From Thermoplasmata archaeon (GTDB taxonomy: Archaea; Thermoplasmatota; Thermoplasmata; UBA10834): 37,879 nucleotides of DNA. The notes under the pieces are model-generated. The model had not been told where the DNA came from and made no database searches. It saw only the letters and a program-made list of their open reading frames with translations. The DNA is taken from contig JAJYIS010000006.1 of NCBI GenBank assembly GCA_021789945.1, positions 1 through 37,879 of the forward strand, given 5' to 3'. The translations under genes and the position numbers were made by a program. This document shows, piece after piece, positions 25,967 through 36,800 of the stretch (positions are counted from its first letter, which is position 1; the number at the start of each line of letters is the position of its first letter).

Positions 25967-26452
25967 GTGGAGCCCATGCCCAACAAGATCAAGAAATGGT
26001 CGATGCTGCAGATATGGCGGATGCAGCAGATCGCCCAACTGGCCTCCCTCGTGCTGCTGGCCATGAACCTGTCCGTCCTCATATGGGAGCGCGTGAAGTG
26101 GAGGGACCCGTTCTTGGGGAACTCCATCACAGGCATCGGGTTTATCATGCTAATGCTTGTCGCTGTCATCTGGGGCGTTGCGATAATCTGGGACCTGCGG
26201 CTCAAGATGTGGAGGGAGCAGCAGACGGTCGTCGTTGAGAAGAACCCGTACACGAAGGAGAAGATGACCGCGAAGGAGATTGTCATCTATGAGAAGCTCT
26301 GGCTTCCTATCCTCGAGAGGCTCGGCAAGGACGACCCCAAGTTCTTGGAATCCGCTCGTGCGCTGAAGATTTGGCTCGACAAGGAGTTGGAGAGGGACCA
26401 CGTCCTTGCCCACGATGTCGATGAGCTCTATGGCCACATCGAGATGAAGTGA
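25967..26452 (+). CDS. Small membrane protein with two TM helices, unknown function
   Basis: 161 aa; hydrophobic stretches 'IAQLASLVLLAMNLSVLIW' and 'GIGFIMLMLVAVIWGVAIIWDL'; soluble helical C-terminus. Confidence 0.7.
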   Translation: MEPMPNKIKKWSMLQIWRMQQIAQLASLVLLAMNLSVLIWERVKWRDPFLGNSITGIGFIMLMLVAVIWGVAIIWDLRLKMWREQQTVVVEKNPYTKEKMTAKEIVIYEKLWLPILERLGKDDPKFLESARALKIWLDKELERDHVLAHDVDELYGHIEMK

Positions 26453-26464
26453 CCGGGGCCGGCC

Positions 26465-26482
26465 GTCCACGGAGCCGTGGAC
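26465..26482. repeat. Perfect 8-bp inverted repeat adjacent to TATA box
   Basis: GTCCACGG-AG-CCGTGGAC, 4 nt upstream of TTATATA. Confidence 0.6.
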
Positions 26483-26485
26483 AGC

Positions 26486-26492
26486 TTATATA
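26486..26492 (+). promoter_or_regulatory. TATA box of a probably leaderless glycosyltransferase gene
   Basis: TTATATA centred ~28 nt upstream of ATG 26517. Confidence 0.55.
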
Positions 26493-26516
26493 CCCGCCTG
26501 TCCAATCCTTGGCCAC

Positions 26517-27425
26517 ATGCCTCTGACCATCTGCGTCGTCATCGTCACCAAGGACAGAAAGGACGATGTGATGCGTCTCACGGGCTCGTTGTCGAGGCAG
26601 ACCCGGGCTCCCGACAAGATGGTCTTGGTCGACTCCTCGGACGACCCCGTCACGAAGGATCCCATATGCGACTTGCTGAAGTGCGACCGCGGGCGGGTCG
26701 AGATCATACCCGGCAAGTGCACTCTGCCTGAAGGCCGCAACAGGGGCCTCGACGCGGCCGATTGCGACCTCGTATCCTTCATCGACGATGACACCGTGCT
26801 CGAACGGGACTACTTCGACGTCGTCGCGAGGTTCTTCGAGGCCGATGACAAGCGTGCGGTCGCCGGTGTGGAGGGCGAGATCACCAACCTTCCGGTGGGG
26901 AGGCTGGGCCGAGAGTCCGCGATCCATGCTCTCAACGCGATGTTCTTCCTGTCATATCCCGGCAGAGGCATGTTCAGGCTCTCCGGGACCTCGAGGCCGC
27001 TTCAGCGGTCGTCCGGTCCGGCAGCTGTCAGCGTCTTGAGCGGCGCGAACATGACCTTCAGACGGGATGTCCTGATGCGGTTCAGGTTCGACGAGGGCCT
27101 CAGGGGCGGGAGGTTCAGGGAGGACCTGGATGTCTCCGCCAGGCTGTCGAAGGAGTTCATGCTGTACCATCTTCCCAGAGCCCGGCTGGAGCATCTCGTG
27201 ACACAGAGCGCGAGGCCGACCTCGACAGCAGCGGTCGTGTCCGACCTGAGGAACCAGCGAAGGTTGTTCCAGAAGAACTTCGACACCGGCCCCAAGAGCC
27301 GGCTGGCATTCAGGATATCGGTCCTGGGACTCTTCCTGCATCTGTTCGTGGACCGCCATGTAGACGCCATCGGGCCATTCTTGAAGGAGCTTTCCGAAGG
27401 GGATCGCGGGCCGTCCGGCCACTAG
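26517..27425 (+). CDS. Family 2 glycosyltransferase
   Basis: 'TICVVIVTKDRKDDVMRLTGSLSRQTRAPDKMVLVDSSDDP', 'PEGRNRGLDAADCDLVSFIDDDTVLERDYFD', 'GANMTFRRDVL...EDLDVSARLSK'. Confidence 0.9.
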   Translation: MPLTICVVIVTKDRKDDVMRLTGSLSRQTRAPDKMVLVDSSDDPVTKDPICDLLKCDRGRVEIIPGKCTLPEGRNRGLDAADCDLVSFIDDDTVLERDYFDVVARFFEADDKRAVAGVEGEITNLPVGRLGRESAIHALNAMFFLSYPGRGMFRLSGTSRPLQRSSGPAAVSVLSGANMTFRRDVLMRFRFDEGLRGGRFREDLDVSARLSKEFMLYHLPRARLEHLVTQSARPTSTAAVVSDLRNQRRLFQKNFDTGPKSRLAFRISVLGLFLHLFVDRHVDAIGPFLKELSEGDRGPSGH

Positions 27426-27504
27426 GCGCCTCGGTCCTTGGGGGTCCGATGGACTTCCAAAGTCCTCGGCCCGGCTGTCTCCGCTCGGGCCGACCGTGAA
27501 GCCA

Positions 27505-27512
27505 TTAAATAT
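27505..27512 (+). promoter_or_regulatory. TATA box of a probably leaderless gene
   Basis: TTAAATAT centred ~27 nt upstream of ATG 27535. Confidence 0.5.
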
Positions 27513-27534
27513 CGACACGGCATCACTTCATACG

Positions 27535-28707
27535 ATGCCGGAGCGATTGCGCATCGTCTTCTCGAGCCACCCTGCGGAGTGGGTGGATAGGAACATGGTC
27601 GACACCCTCCGTGAGATGAACGTCGACCTGTCCGTCTATGATTGGAGGGAGGGCTACGATTTCTACAGCCCCGAATGGCAGTCTTCCCAGAGGAAGAGGA
27701 TGAACCAGGGCCTGCTCAAGTTCGTCGAGGACAGGTCACGGAAGGCCCCCGTGGACCTCCTGATCACGTACTTCTGGCGGCACCACACGGACGGCAAGGT
27801 GATCGACAAGATCAGGGACATGGGCGTGCGCTGCGTCAACTTCGGGTGCAACAACCTGCATCAGTTCCATCTCGTGAAGCCGCTCATTGGCCACTATGAC
27901 TATCATTGGGTGACCGAGAGGGACGCGGTCAAGCTCTTCACGGACGCTGGAGGGGCGGCAGTCAGGGTCCAGATGGGCGCGAACCCGAAGTACTACTTCC
28001 CCGTGGACACGGCGAAGATCTACGACATGTCCTTCACGGGCTCGTGCTACGGCGAGCGGTCCGACGTGTTCGACAAGGTCGCCAGGGCGGGCATCGCCTT
28101 CCACGTCTTCGGCTTCAGGTGGGGCTCGAAGCGCTCGTTCCACAGGATAATCGGCGAGCAGCTGATCCCCTGGAGGGTCCTCTACAAGTACGAGGGGGCC
28201 GGACTCGAGGCGGGCAGGGAGGAGCTCATCAGACAGGTCCTCGAGACCGAGCATCTAGTGAGAAGGCTGGGCGGGATCGGGTTCGAGAAGTGGCCGGCGC
28301 ACCATCCCGAATTCCTGCCGCTGCTGCACGGCCCCATCCCCTTCAAGGACATGGTCCGCCTGTTCTCCGAGAGCAGGATATCCATGAACTTCTCGGCGTG
28401 CGGGAACCCGTCCGACATGCGCAAGGGCCGGCTGGTGCAGGTCAAGCTCAGGGACTTCGAGGCCCCCATGAGCGGCGCCGTGCTGTTCACGGAGTACCAG
28501 GACGAGCTCAAGGAGTTCTACGAGATCGACAAGGAGATCGTCTGCTATCACGATGTCCCGGACCTGATCGAGAAGGCAAAGCGCCTGCTGGCGGAGCCGG
28601 ATGAGGCCGCCAGGATCGGGGCAGCGGCCCGTGCACGGTCGCTCAGGGACCACACTTGGCAGAACCGGTTCCAGGAGCTGTTCTCGAAGCTGAAGCTGCG
28701 CGCCTGA
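27535..28707 (+). CDS. CgeB-like glycosyltransferase
   Basis: 'DMSFTGSCYGERSDVFDKVARAGIAFHVFGFRWG', 'RLFSESRISMNFSACGNPSDMRKGRLVQVKLRDFEAPMSGAVLFTEYQDELKEFYEIDKEIVCYHDVPDLIEKAKRLLAEPDEAARIGAAARARSLRDHTWQNRF'. Confidence 0.8.
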   Translation: MPERLRIVFSSHPAEWVDRNMVDTLREMNVDLSVYDWREGYDFYSPEWQSSQRKRMNQGLLKFVEDRSRKAPVDLLITYFWRHHTDGKVIDKIRDMGVRCVNFGCNNLHQFHLVKPLIGHYDYHWVTERDAVKLFTDAGGAAVRVQMGANPKYYFPVDTAKIYDMSFTGSCYGERSDVFDKVARAGIAFHVFGFRWGSKRSFHRIIGEQLIPWRVLYKYEGAGLEAGREELIRQVLETEHLVRRLGGIGFEKWPAHHPEFLPLLHGPIPFKDMVRLFSESRISMNFSACGNPSDMRKGRLVQVKLRDFEAPMSGAVLFTEYQDELKEFYEIDKEIVCYHDVPDLIEKAKRLLAEPDEAARIGAAARARSLRDHTWQNRFQELFSKLKLRA

Positions 28708-28717
28708 AGGATTCGCC

Positions 28718-29548
28718 TCAGACCTCGCCCGCACGCTGGGTCGATATCGCGGAATACACCACCGTGTACGCTATCCGGGGAAACCCGGCGCCAAGCCTGG
28801 AGAATGTCCAGTCGTAGACCTCGCCCTTCCCCAGGTAGGTGAACGGCCCCCTGAGGTAGGGGAGCGCGATGGTCTGCCCCCGGGTCCTCGTGACCTCGAA
28901 CCCCTTCGACGAGAGTAGGCTTACCATCTGGTCATGCGTGAACTCGCGAACATGATAGATGTTGCCTGCCCAGATCCTCGGCGGGATGGGAACCCCCAGG
29001 AACGTCTTCTTCAGGCGGTTGGTGAAGTGGGCGGGGTTGGGGGACGACATAACGAGCGAGCCTCCGGCCTTCAAGACCCTCCTGCATTCGTCAAGGAACC
29101 TTCCCGGCTCCGCCAGATGCTCGATTACCTCGAATGCTGTGATCGCGTCCACGCTGCCGCCGGCCAGGGGGATGGCGGTCGCGTCCCCGACCATGTATTC
29201 CGGACCTGGGTGAGACCTTCTCGCGAAGGCGGCGGCCGAAGGCGAGATGTCCAGGGCCACGACCTTCGACTTCGAGGAGAGCATCGCAGAACCGTAGCCC
29301 GTCCCGCAGCCGATGTCGAGCACGGTTCCGCGGTCGGCCCTCGCGACCTCGGAGTATCTCGAGATGTGCTCGAAGCGCACGAGGAACTTGCCCCGCAAGG
29401 AACAGTCATCCCTCTCCCCCACGAGGCCACGGTCCCCGTCGGGGACCTCGCATTGAGATTCCGAAGGCCCTTCGGCCCAACTCAGTGCGACATCCTCCGG
29501 GAGCAGCTCCTTGATCCTCCTGTCGCCGAAGCGATGGTCGTCCTTCAC
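28718..29548 (-). CDS. Class I SAM-dependent methyltransferase
   Basis: 'GTVLDIGCGTGYGSAMLSSKSKVVALDISPSAAAFAR', 'VDAITAFEVIEHLAEPGRFLDECRRVLKAGGSLVMSSPNP'. Confidence 0.9.
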   Translation of the reverse strand: MKDDHRFGDRRIKELLPEDVALSWAEGPSESQCEVPDGDRGLVGERDDCSLRGKFLVRFEHISRYSEVARADRGTVLDIGCGTGYGSAMLSSKSKVVALDISPSAAAFARRSHPGPEYMVGDATAIPLAGGSVDAITAFEVIEHLAEPGRFLDECRRVLKAGGSLVMSSPNPAHFTNRLKKTFLGVPIPPRIWAGNIYHVREFTHDQMVSLLSSKGFEVTRTRGQTIALPYLRGPFTYLGKGEVYDWTFSRLGAGFPRIAYTVVYSAISTQRAGEV

Positions 29549-29602
29549 GGCCCGGCATTATGTGGTGGGCTCTATTAATCCTGATGTCTGGGCCCGGATG
29601 GA

Positions 29603-29610
29603 TTAAAATA
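29603..29610 (+). promoter_or_regulatory. TATA-like box upstream of GT2 gene
   Basis: TTAAAATA centred ~23 nt upstream of in-frame GTG 29629. Confidence 0.4.
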
Positions 29611-29628
29611 CTCATAGAGGGCATCATC

Positions 29629-30603
29629 GTGCGCCATGGATGTTCTGAAGGGCAGGACCGGCACAGCCAGCATCAGGCGGGGATTCGCCTGATCGCCGCC
29701 CCGAAGGTAGTTGTCGTGGTCCTGAACTGGAATGGCAGGGCAGACACGGCCGAATGCCTCGAGTCATTGAAGCTCGTCAAGTATCCGAACCTCGAGGTGA
29801 TCGTCGTGGACAACGGCTCGACGGACGGCTCGGTCGAGGTCTTTCGGAAGGACTACCCGACGATCGACATCATCGAGACCGGGAGGAACCTCGGGTATTC
29901 CGGTGGGAACAACGCCGGCATCCACCGGGCATTGGACAGGGGCGCCGACTTCACACTCATATTGAACAACGACGCCGTGGTCTCCCCTTCCCTAATCGAG
30001 GACCTGACCGCCGCCGCTGGGGCGAACCCCGAAATTGGCGTCTGCGGCCCGACCGTGTACGACTACGGCACTGAAGCCCGAGTCCAGGCGACCGGGGGCA
30101 TGATAGACTGGAACAGGGGCCAGCTACGCGGAATGCCTCCGGGCGGCCCAGAACCATCGTCCGCTGGCAGGACCATCGACGTCGATATCGTCCACGGTTG
30201 CTGCCTTCTCGTCAGGAAGGAGGTGGTGAAGGCGATAGGCGGCTTCGACCAGGGCTTCTTCTCTCACTGGGACGAGATCGACTACTGCGTCAGGGCCAAG
30301 AGGGCGGGGTTCAGGGTCGTATGGGCGGAGAACTCCAAGGTCTGGCACAAGAAGGGCGCCGCAAGGGCGAAGGTGTCCGGGTTCTCGGAGTACTTCAACA
30401 GCAGGAATCGCATACTGTTCATGAGAAAGCATGCGAGCAGGAGCCAGCTCTTCAGGTTCGTCATGTACTACTTCGCCTTCGAGTTCTGGCAGATCGAGGC
30501 CTTCTACATGCGCAGGTTCAAGGACGTCCGGAGATGCACCTCCCAGCTCAGGGGCAGCATCGACGGGCTTCTGGGACGGACGGGCCCAGGGCCCTGGGCG
30601 TGA
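29629..30603 (+). CDS. Family 2 glycosyltransferase (rhamnosyltransferase-like); ORF open from 29560, GTG 29629 preferred start
   Basis: 'VVVVVLNWNGRADTAECLESLKLVKYPNLEVIVVDNGSTDGSVEVFR', 'GRNLGYSGGNNAGIHRALDRGADFTLILNNDAVV', 'FDQGFFSHWDEIDYCVRAKRAGFRV'. Confidence 0.92.
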   Translation: MRHGCSEGQDRHSQHQAGIRLIAAPKVVVVVLNWNGRADTAECLESLKLVKYPNLEVIVVDNGSTDGSVEVFRKDYPTIDIIETGRNLGYSGGNNAGIHRALDRGADFTLILNNDAVVSPSLIEDLTAAAGANPEIGVCGPTVYDYGTEARVQATGGMIDWNRGQLRGMPPGGPEPSSAGRTIDVDIVHGCCLLVRKEVVKAIGGFDQGFFSHWDEIDYCVRAKRAGFRVVWAENSKVWHKKGAARAKVSGFSEYFNSRNRILFMRKHASRSQLFRFVMYYFAFEFWQIEAFYMRRFKDVRRCTSQLRGSIDGLLGRTGPGPWA

Positions 30604-30653
30604 GGCGAGCTGGACGGCATCTCCCGGACTTCGAGATGGCGCAGTCTTAAGAT

Positions 30654-33260
<2,607 letters not shown>

Positions 33261-33267
33261 CGGCCTC

Positions 33268-33867
33268 TCATCGCTCCTTCGCTCCGGCGCATTCCTCCGA
33301 ATCCCTCAGGATCATCGAGAGCATATGCTCGATGAGAAGATGGACATCCTCGATCTGCTGCATGGTCTGGTTCGGAACCACGTACACTATCTTCGCCAGC
33401 TGAGCGAGCTTTCCCCCGTCGAGCCCGGTCAGCCCTATGGTCACAGCGCCTTCATCATTCGCGTAGTGCAGGGCCTTGAGCACATTGGGCGAGTTGCCCG
33501 AGCCGCTGATGCCGATCACGATGTCTCCTCTCTCCAGATGGTTCTTGAGCTGTTCGACGAAGATATCGTCATACGATGCGTCGTTCGCCCAGGCGAGCAT
33601 CGCAGGTATATTGTCCGTCAGGGCGACCGCCTTGAACCTGGCAGCGTCCTTGCGAGAGGCGCCTTTGTTGAGATCCGACGCCATGTGGGACGAAGTCGAT
33701 GCGCTTCCGCCGTTGCCGCAGATGTACACCCTCCTGCCGGCATCTCTTGCCTTCACAAGGGCGGTCACTATCGTCTGCGCCTTGGACGGGAAGTCCCTCT
33801 CCATCGCTTCTAGCGTCTTGACGACCTCGTTCAGGTATTTCACGGCTCTCGCGTCGACATCTCCCAT
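33268..33867 (-). CDS. gmhA: Sedoheptulose-7-phosphate/phosphoheptose isomerase (SIS domain)
   Basis: 'GRRVYICGNGGSASTSSHMASDLNKG', 'DIVIGISGSGNSPNVLKALHYANDEGAVTIGLTGLDGGKLAQLAKIVYVVPNQTMQQIEDVHLLIEHML'. Confidence 0.93.
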   Translation of the reverse strand: MGDVDARAVKYLNEVVKTLEAMERDFPSKAQTIVTALVKARDAGRRVYICGNGGSASTSSHMASDLNKGASRKDAARFKAVALTDNIPAMLAWANDASYDDIFVEQLKNHLERGDIVIGISGSGNSPNVLKALHYANDEGAVTIGLTGLDGGKLAQLAKIVYVVPNQTMQQIEDVHLLIEHMLSMILRDSEECAGAKER

Positions 33868-34847
33868 TAGTAGTCATCTCCGACATAGATGATCTTGGAT
33901 CCTTGGGGTTCTATCTTGAACTCCAGGCCCCTGAGGCCAGTAAGGGCGTTCCTGACGGCCCAATGGCTCTCAGGAGGTACGAATAGCACAAGGAAGCCGC
34001 CCCCGCCAGCTCCCGTTATCTTGCCTCCAACAGCCCCTGCGGAAAGCGCCTTCTTATAGAGCCCGTCGATGGCGTCGTCCGTGATCCCCTGGGCGAGGGA
34101 CTTCTTCAGCTCCCAGCCTTCTCGCAAGGCGGCCCCGAGCTTGTCCACCTGGAGAGATGTCAGGTCGAGAAATAGTCTCTCCGCCTGGTCCCTCATCTTG
34201 TCAAGTGTTTGTATGTTCGTCACGGTGCGCTTCTTCTGCCTAGACAAAATGTCGGACGCCTTTCTCGTCTTGCCTGTATAGAACAGCATCAGATGGTTCT
34301 CGATGTCCCGTTTGGTCTTCGGCGGGCAGATGACGGGGTCCACTGTAACGGTCTCATCGGCGTTGAACCTGATCTGTTGCATGCCGCCGTAGGCTGCGAT
34401 GTACTGGTCCTGCTTTCCGATGGGCTCCCCGAGCTTGTCGATCTCTATCTCACACGCCTCCTCAGCGAGCTTCTTGGGAGATGCTCGGTATCCCTTGAAT
34501 GCGTAGAGGGCATTTAGGAGCCCTACTGTTATCGCCGAGGACGATCCAAGCCCGGTACCTCGTGAGGGAATGTCGGCGATGGTCGTGATCTCAAGGCCGT
34601 TCCTGATGCCGACCTTCTTCATCGCCTCGCGCACTAGCCCATGTTCCACCTTGTCCACTGAGTCCACGATCTCGGTCTTCGAGTAGCTGATCCTGATGTC
34701 GTCATCGAAACGCTTGTTCACCGTCACGTAGACGTACTTCTTGAAGGCCGAACTCACCACGGTGCCGTGACCTGTCTTGTAGTAGTCGTACAGGTCAGTA
34801 CCGCCGCCGGCAAAGCTGACCCTGAGTGGCGTCCTGGAGATTATCAT
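33867..34847 (-). CDS. hddA: D-glycero-D-manno-heptose 7-phosphate kinase-like GHMP kinase
   Basis: 'MIISRTPLRVSFAGGGTDLYDYY', 'IPSRGTGLGSSSAITVGLLNALYAF', 'KQDQYIAAYGGMQQIRF', 'GGKITGAGGGGFLVLFVPP'. Stop/start overlap TAATG with gmhA. Confidence 0.9.
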   Translation of the reverse strand: MIISRTPLRVSFAGGGTDLYDYYKTGHGTVVSSAFKKYVYVTVNKRFDDDIRISYSKTEIVDSVDKVEHGLVREAMKKVGIRNGLEITTIADIPSRGTGLGSSSAITVGLLNALYAFKGYRASPKKLAEEACEIEIDKLGEPIGKQDQYIAAYGGMQQIRFNADETVTVDPVICPPKTKRDIENHLMLFYTGKTRKASDILSRQKKRTVTNIQTLDKMRDQAERLFLDLTSLQVDKLGAALREGWELKKSLAQGITDDAIDGLYKKALSAGAVGGKITGAGGGGFLVLFVPPESHWAVRNALTGLRGLEFKIEPQGSKIIYVGDDY

Positions 34848-34943
34848 CTTGGGCCTCACGGCTAATGAACATTGCCTGAATAAGTAGGTTACTCCAAGTT
34901 CTGCTGAGCGAGTCACCAGACTTGAGCCTGTCTTTATGGGATT

Positions 34944-35813
34944 GTGCGGAACGGAGTCGCAAGCGTCCCCAAGGAGCTAGCAGTAGAGCCCGAGCCGCCA
35001 GGGGGACGCAGTATTTTGTACCCTAAGGGACTTACAGCGTGCGTGGCATCGTTCCTTCGTCGGGCCGTCCTGAGAGCATATGACACCGTGCTCCCGCACC
35101 GGACCAAGAAACGTATCCAGGAGATCGCCTGGAATCAGTTCGGCAGGTTCTGGACTCCGTCCCTGATCCGGAGACTGAAGGATGAGTCCAAGGGCCTCGA
35201 CAGCGTGGAGAAGGCGGTCGACTTCGTCCTCTCCTTCGGATACCTCGGGACGACCATTGCTCCGCTCCAGAAGAGGGAGGAGATCGTCAATCTGCTGCAG
35301 TTAATGGCGTCCTTGAAGTCGGAGACCGTCCTTGAGATAGGTACCGCCAACGGCGGCACTCTGTTCCTGTTCACCAGAGTCGCAAGCGACGATGCGCTCC
35401 TGCTGAGCATGGATCTCCCCAAGACGCCGACGGAAGGCGGCTATCCTCCCCGGATGGTACCGGTGTTCGAGTCGTTCGCCACTCGGGGACAGAAGATAGA
35501 CCTCATATTGGCCGACTCGCACAAGGCTTCCACGCTTGACGAGCTGAGGAGCCGGCTCAAGGACCGCATGATTGATGTGCTATTCATCGACGGGGACCAT
35601 TCATACGCCGGCGTGCGCAAGGACTTCGAGATGTACAGCCCTTTGGTCAGAGAGGGCGGGATCATCGCCTTTCACGACACCGTCGAACACGATCCGGGCA
35701 GCGGCTGCGAGGTGGAGCGATTCTGGAAGGAGATCAAGGGGAGCTACAAGCACGATGAATTCACCTCCCAGCCGGAACTGAGATGGGGCGGCATCGGCGT
35801 CCTCTGGAAATGA
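34944..35813 (+). CDS. Class I SAM-dependent methyltransferase (Methyltransf_24/CmcI-like)
   Basis: 'ETVLEIGTANGGTLFLFTRVASDDALLLSMDLP', 'MIDVLFIDGDHSYAGVRKDFEMYSPLVREGGIIAFHDTVEHDPGSGCEVERFWKEIK'. Confidence 0.88.
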   Translation: MRNGVASVPKELAVEPEPPGGRSILYPKGLTACVASFLRRAVLRAYDTVLPHRTKKRIQEIAWNQFGRFWTPSLIRRLKDESKGLDSVEKAVDFVLSFGYLGTTIAPLQKREEIVNLLQLMASLKSETVLEIGTANGGTLFLFTRVASDDALLLSMDLPKTPTEGGYPPRMVPVFESFATRGQKIDLILADSHKASTLDELRSRLKDRMIDVLFIDGDHSYAGVRKDFEMYSPLVREGGIIAFHDTVEHDPGSGCEVERFWKEIKGSYKHDEFTSQPELRWGGIGVLWK

Positions 35814-36038
35814 CCTGGGCGCTATGCTGTTGGCAGCCACCACGACCTGTTCTTCAGGTACCAGTCGAACACAATAGGAATCCCTGGAAGCATGCCCGAG
35901 GAAGAGACGAAGGCTGTCTTGTGTTCGCTTTGCGAATGCGAGAACGTACCTGCCGCGTGCCAGCAATCGAAGGAGGTCACTCCAGACTCCAAGAGATGAT
36001 GTCTGGATGTGGCGCGGGAGGCATGCGGCTCCGTCCGC

Positions 36039-36800
36039 CTAGGGTCCGGACGTGGAGATCGTTGGATCGTGCTTCTTCTTGGACGTCTTCCCGGCGAGAA
36101 CGGTCCTAAGCCGCCTGTTCCCCGCGTAGACGGCACGATTGCAGACGGCAGAAACGTCCTCATGTGCGCTGCGCAGTCCCTTCATGTCGTGCGCGTCACT
36201 GGCGAAGATGATATTCCTGGCTCCAGTCTTGATCAATGTAGTGAGCAAGGGCTGGGTGGCGTATGCCTTCGGCAGATTCATCTCGACGAAGGCATGTGAG
36301 GAAAGGATCACTCTGGTCAAATCAGCCAGGGTGTCCGCCGGCACTCTAATCTCGTAGTCGAGGAGCAGCCTATCGGGATGCCCGAGGACTCGGACCTCCT
36401 CCTTCTGCGCCAATGAACTTATGACGTCCTGCCACCAGCCGATCAGAGATGCCGGGCCGGACTTCTGCAAGCCTTTCAGCACATTTGGCGGCAGCCCATG
36501 GATCGAACCAACGACGAAGTCGACGCTGCCCGCCGCGCCACGCGAAAGGTTCAGAGCTCCCTCGGAGTCCAGCACCTTCGCCTCAAGTCCGGAGAAGATG
36601 TCGATCCTCCTCCCCAGTCTCGCCCTGAGCGTGCGGATCTCCGCTTCCCTCTCCGCGAGCCACGGAGCCGTCATACGGACATGGTCGACAATCCCCACTG
36701 CCTGAAGCCGTCGCTGCAGGGCGAACTCGACGATCTCGCCCACGGTGAGGCTCGAGTCGTCGGAGTAGCTAGAATGTATATGAAAGTCCATCCTGACCAT
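36039..36800 (-). CDS. PHP domain phosphoesterase-like protein (start possibly 36791)
   Basis: 'MDFHIHSSYSDDSSLTVGEIVEFALQRRLQAVGIVDHV', 'FSGLEAKV', 'VDFVVGSIH', 'FVEMNLP', 'NIIFASDAHDMKGL'. Confidence 0.88.
   Translation of the reverse strand: MVRMDFHIHSSYSDDSSLTVGEIVEFALQRRLQAVGIVDHVRMTAPWLAEREAEIRTLRARLGRRIDIFSGLEAKVLDSEGALNLSRGAAGSVDFVVGSIHGLPPNVLKGLQKSGPASLIGWWQDVISSLAQKEEVRVLGHPDRLLLDYEIRVPADTLADLTRVILSSHAFVEMNLPKAYATQPLLTTLIKTGARNIIFASDAHDMKGLRSAHEDVSAVCNRAVYAGNRRLRTVLAGKTSKKKHDPTISTSGP

Noticed and set aside
29636-29692. 18-aa leader ORF MDVLKGRTGTASIRRGFA* upstream of GT2
   Set aside because: Out of frame with the GT and too short to support without conservation; GTG 29629 in frame fits the promoter geometry better.
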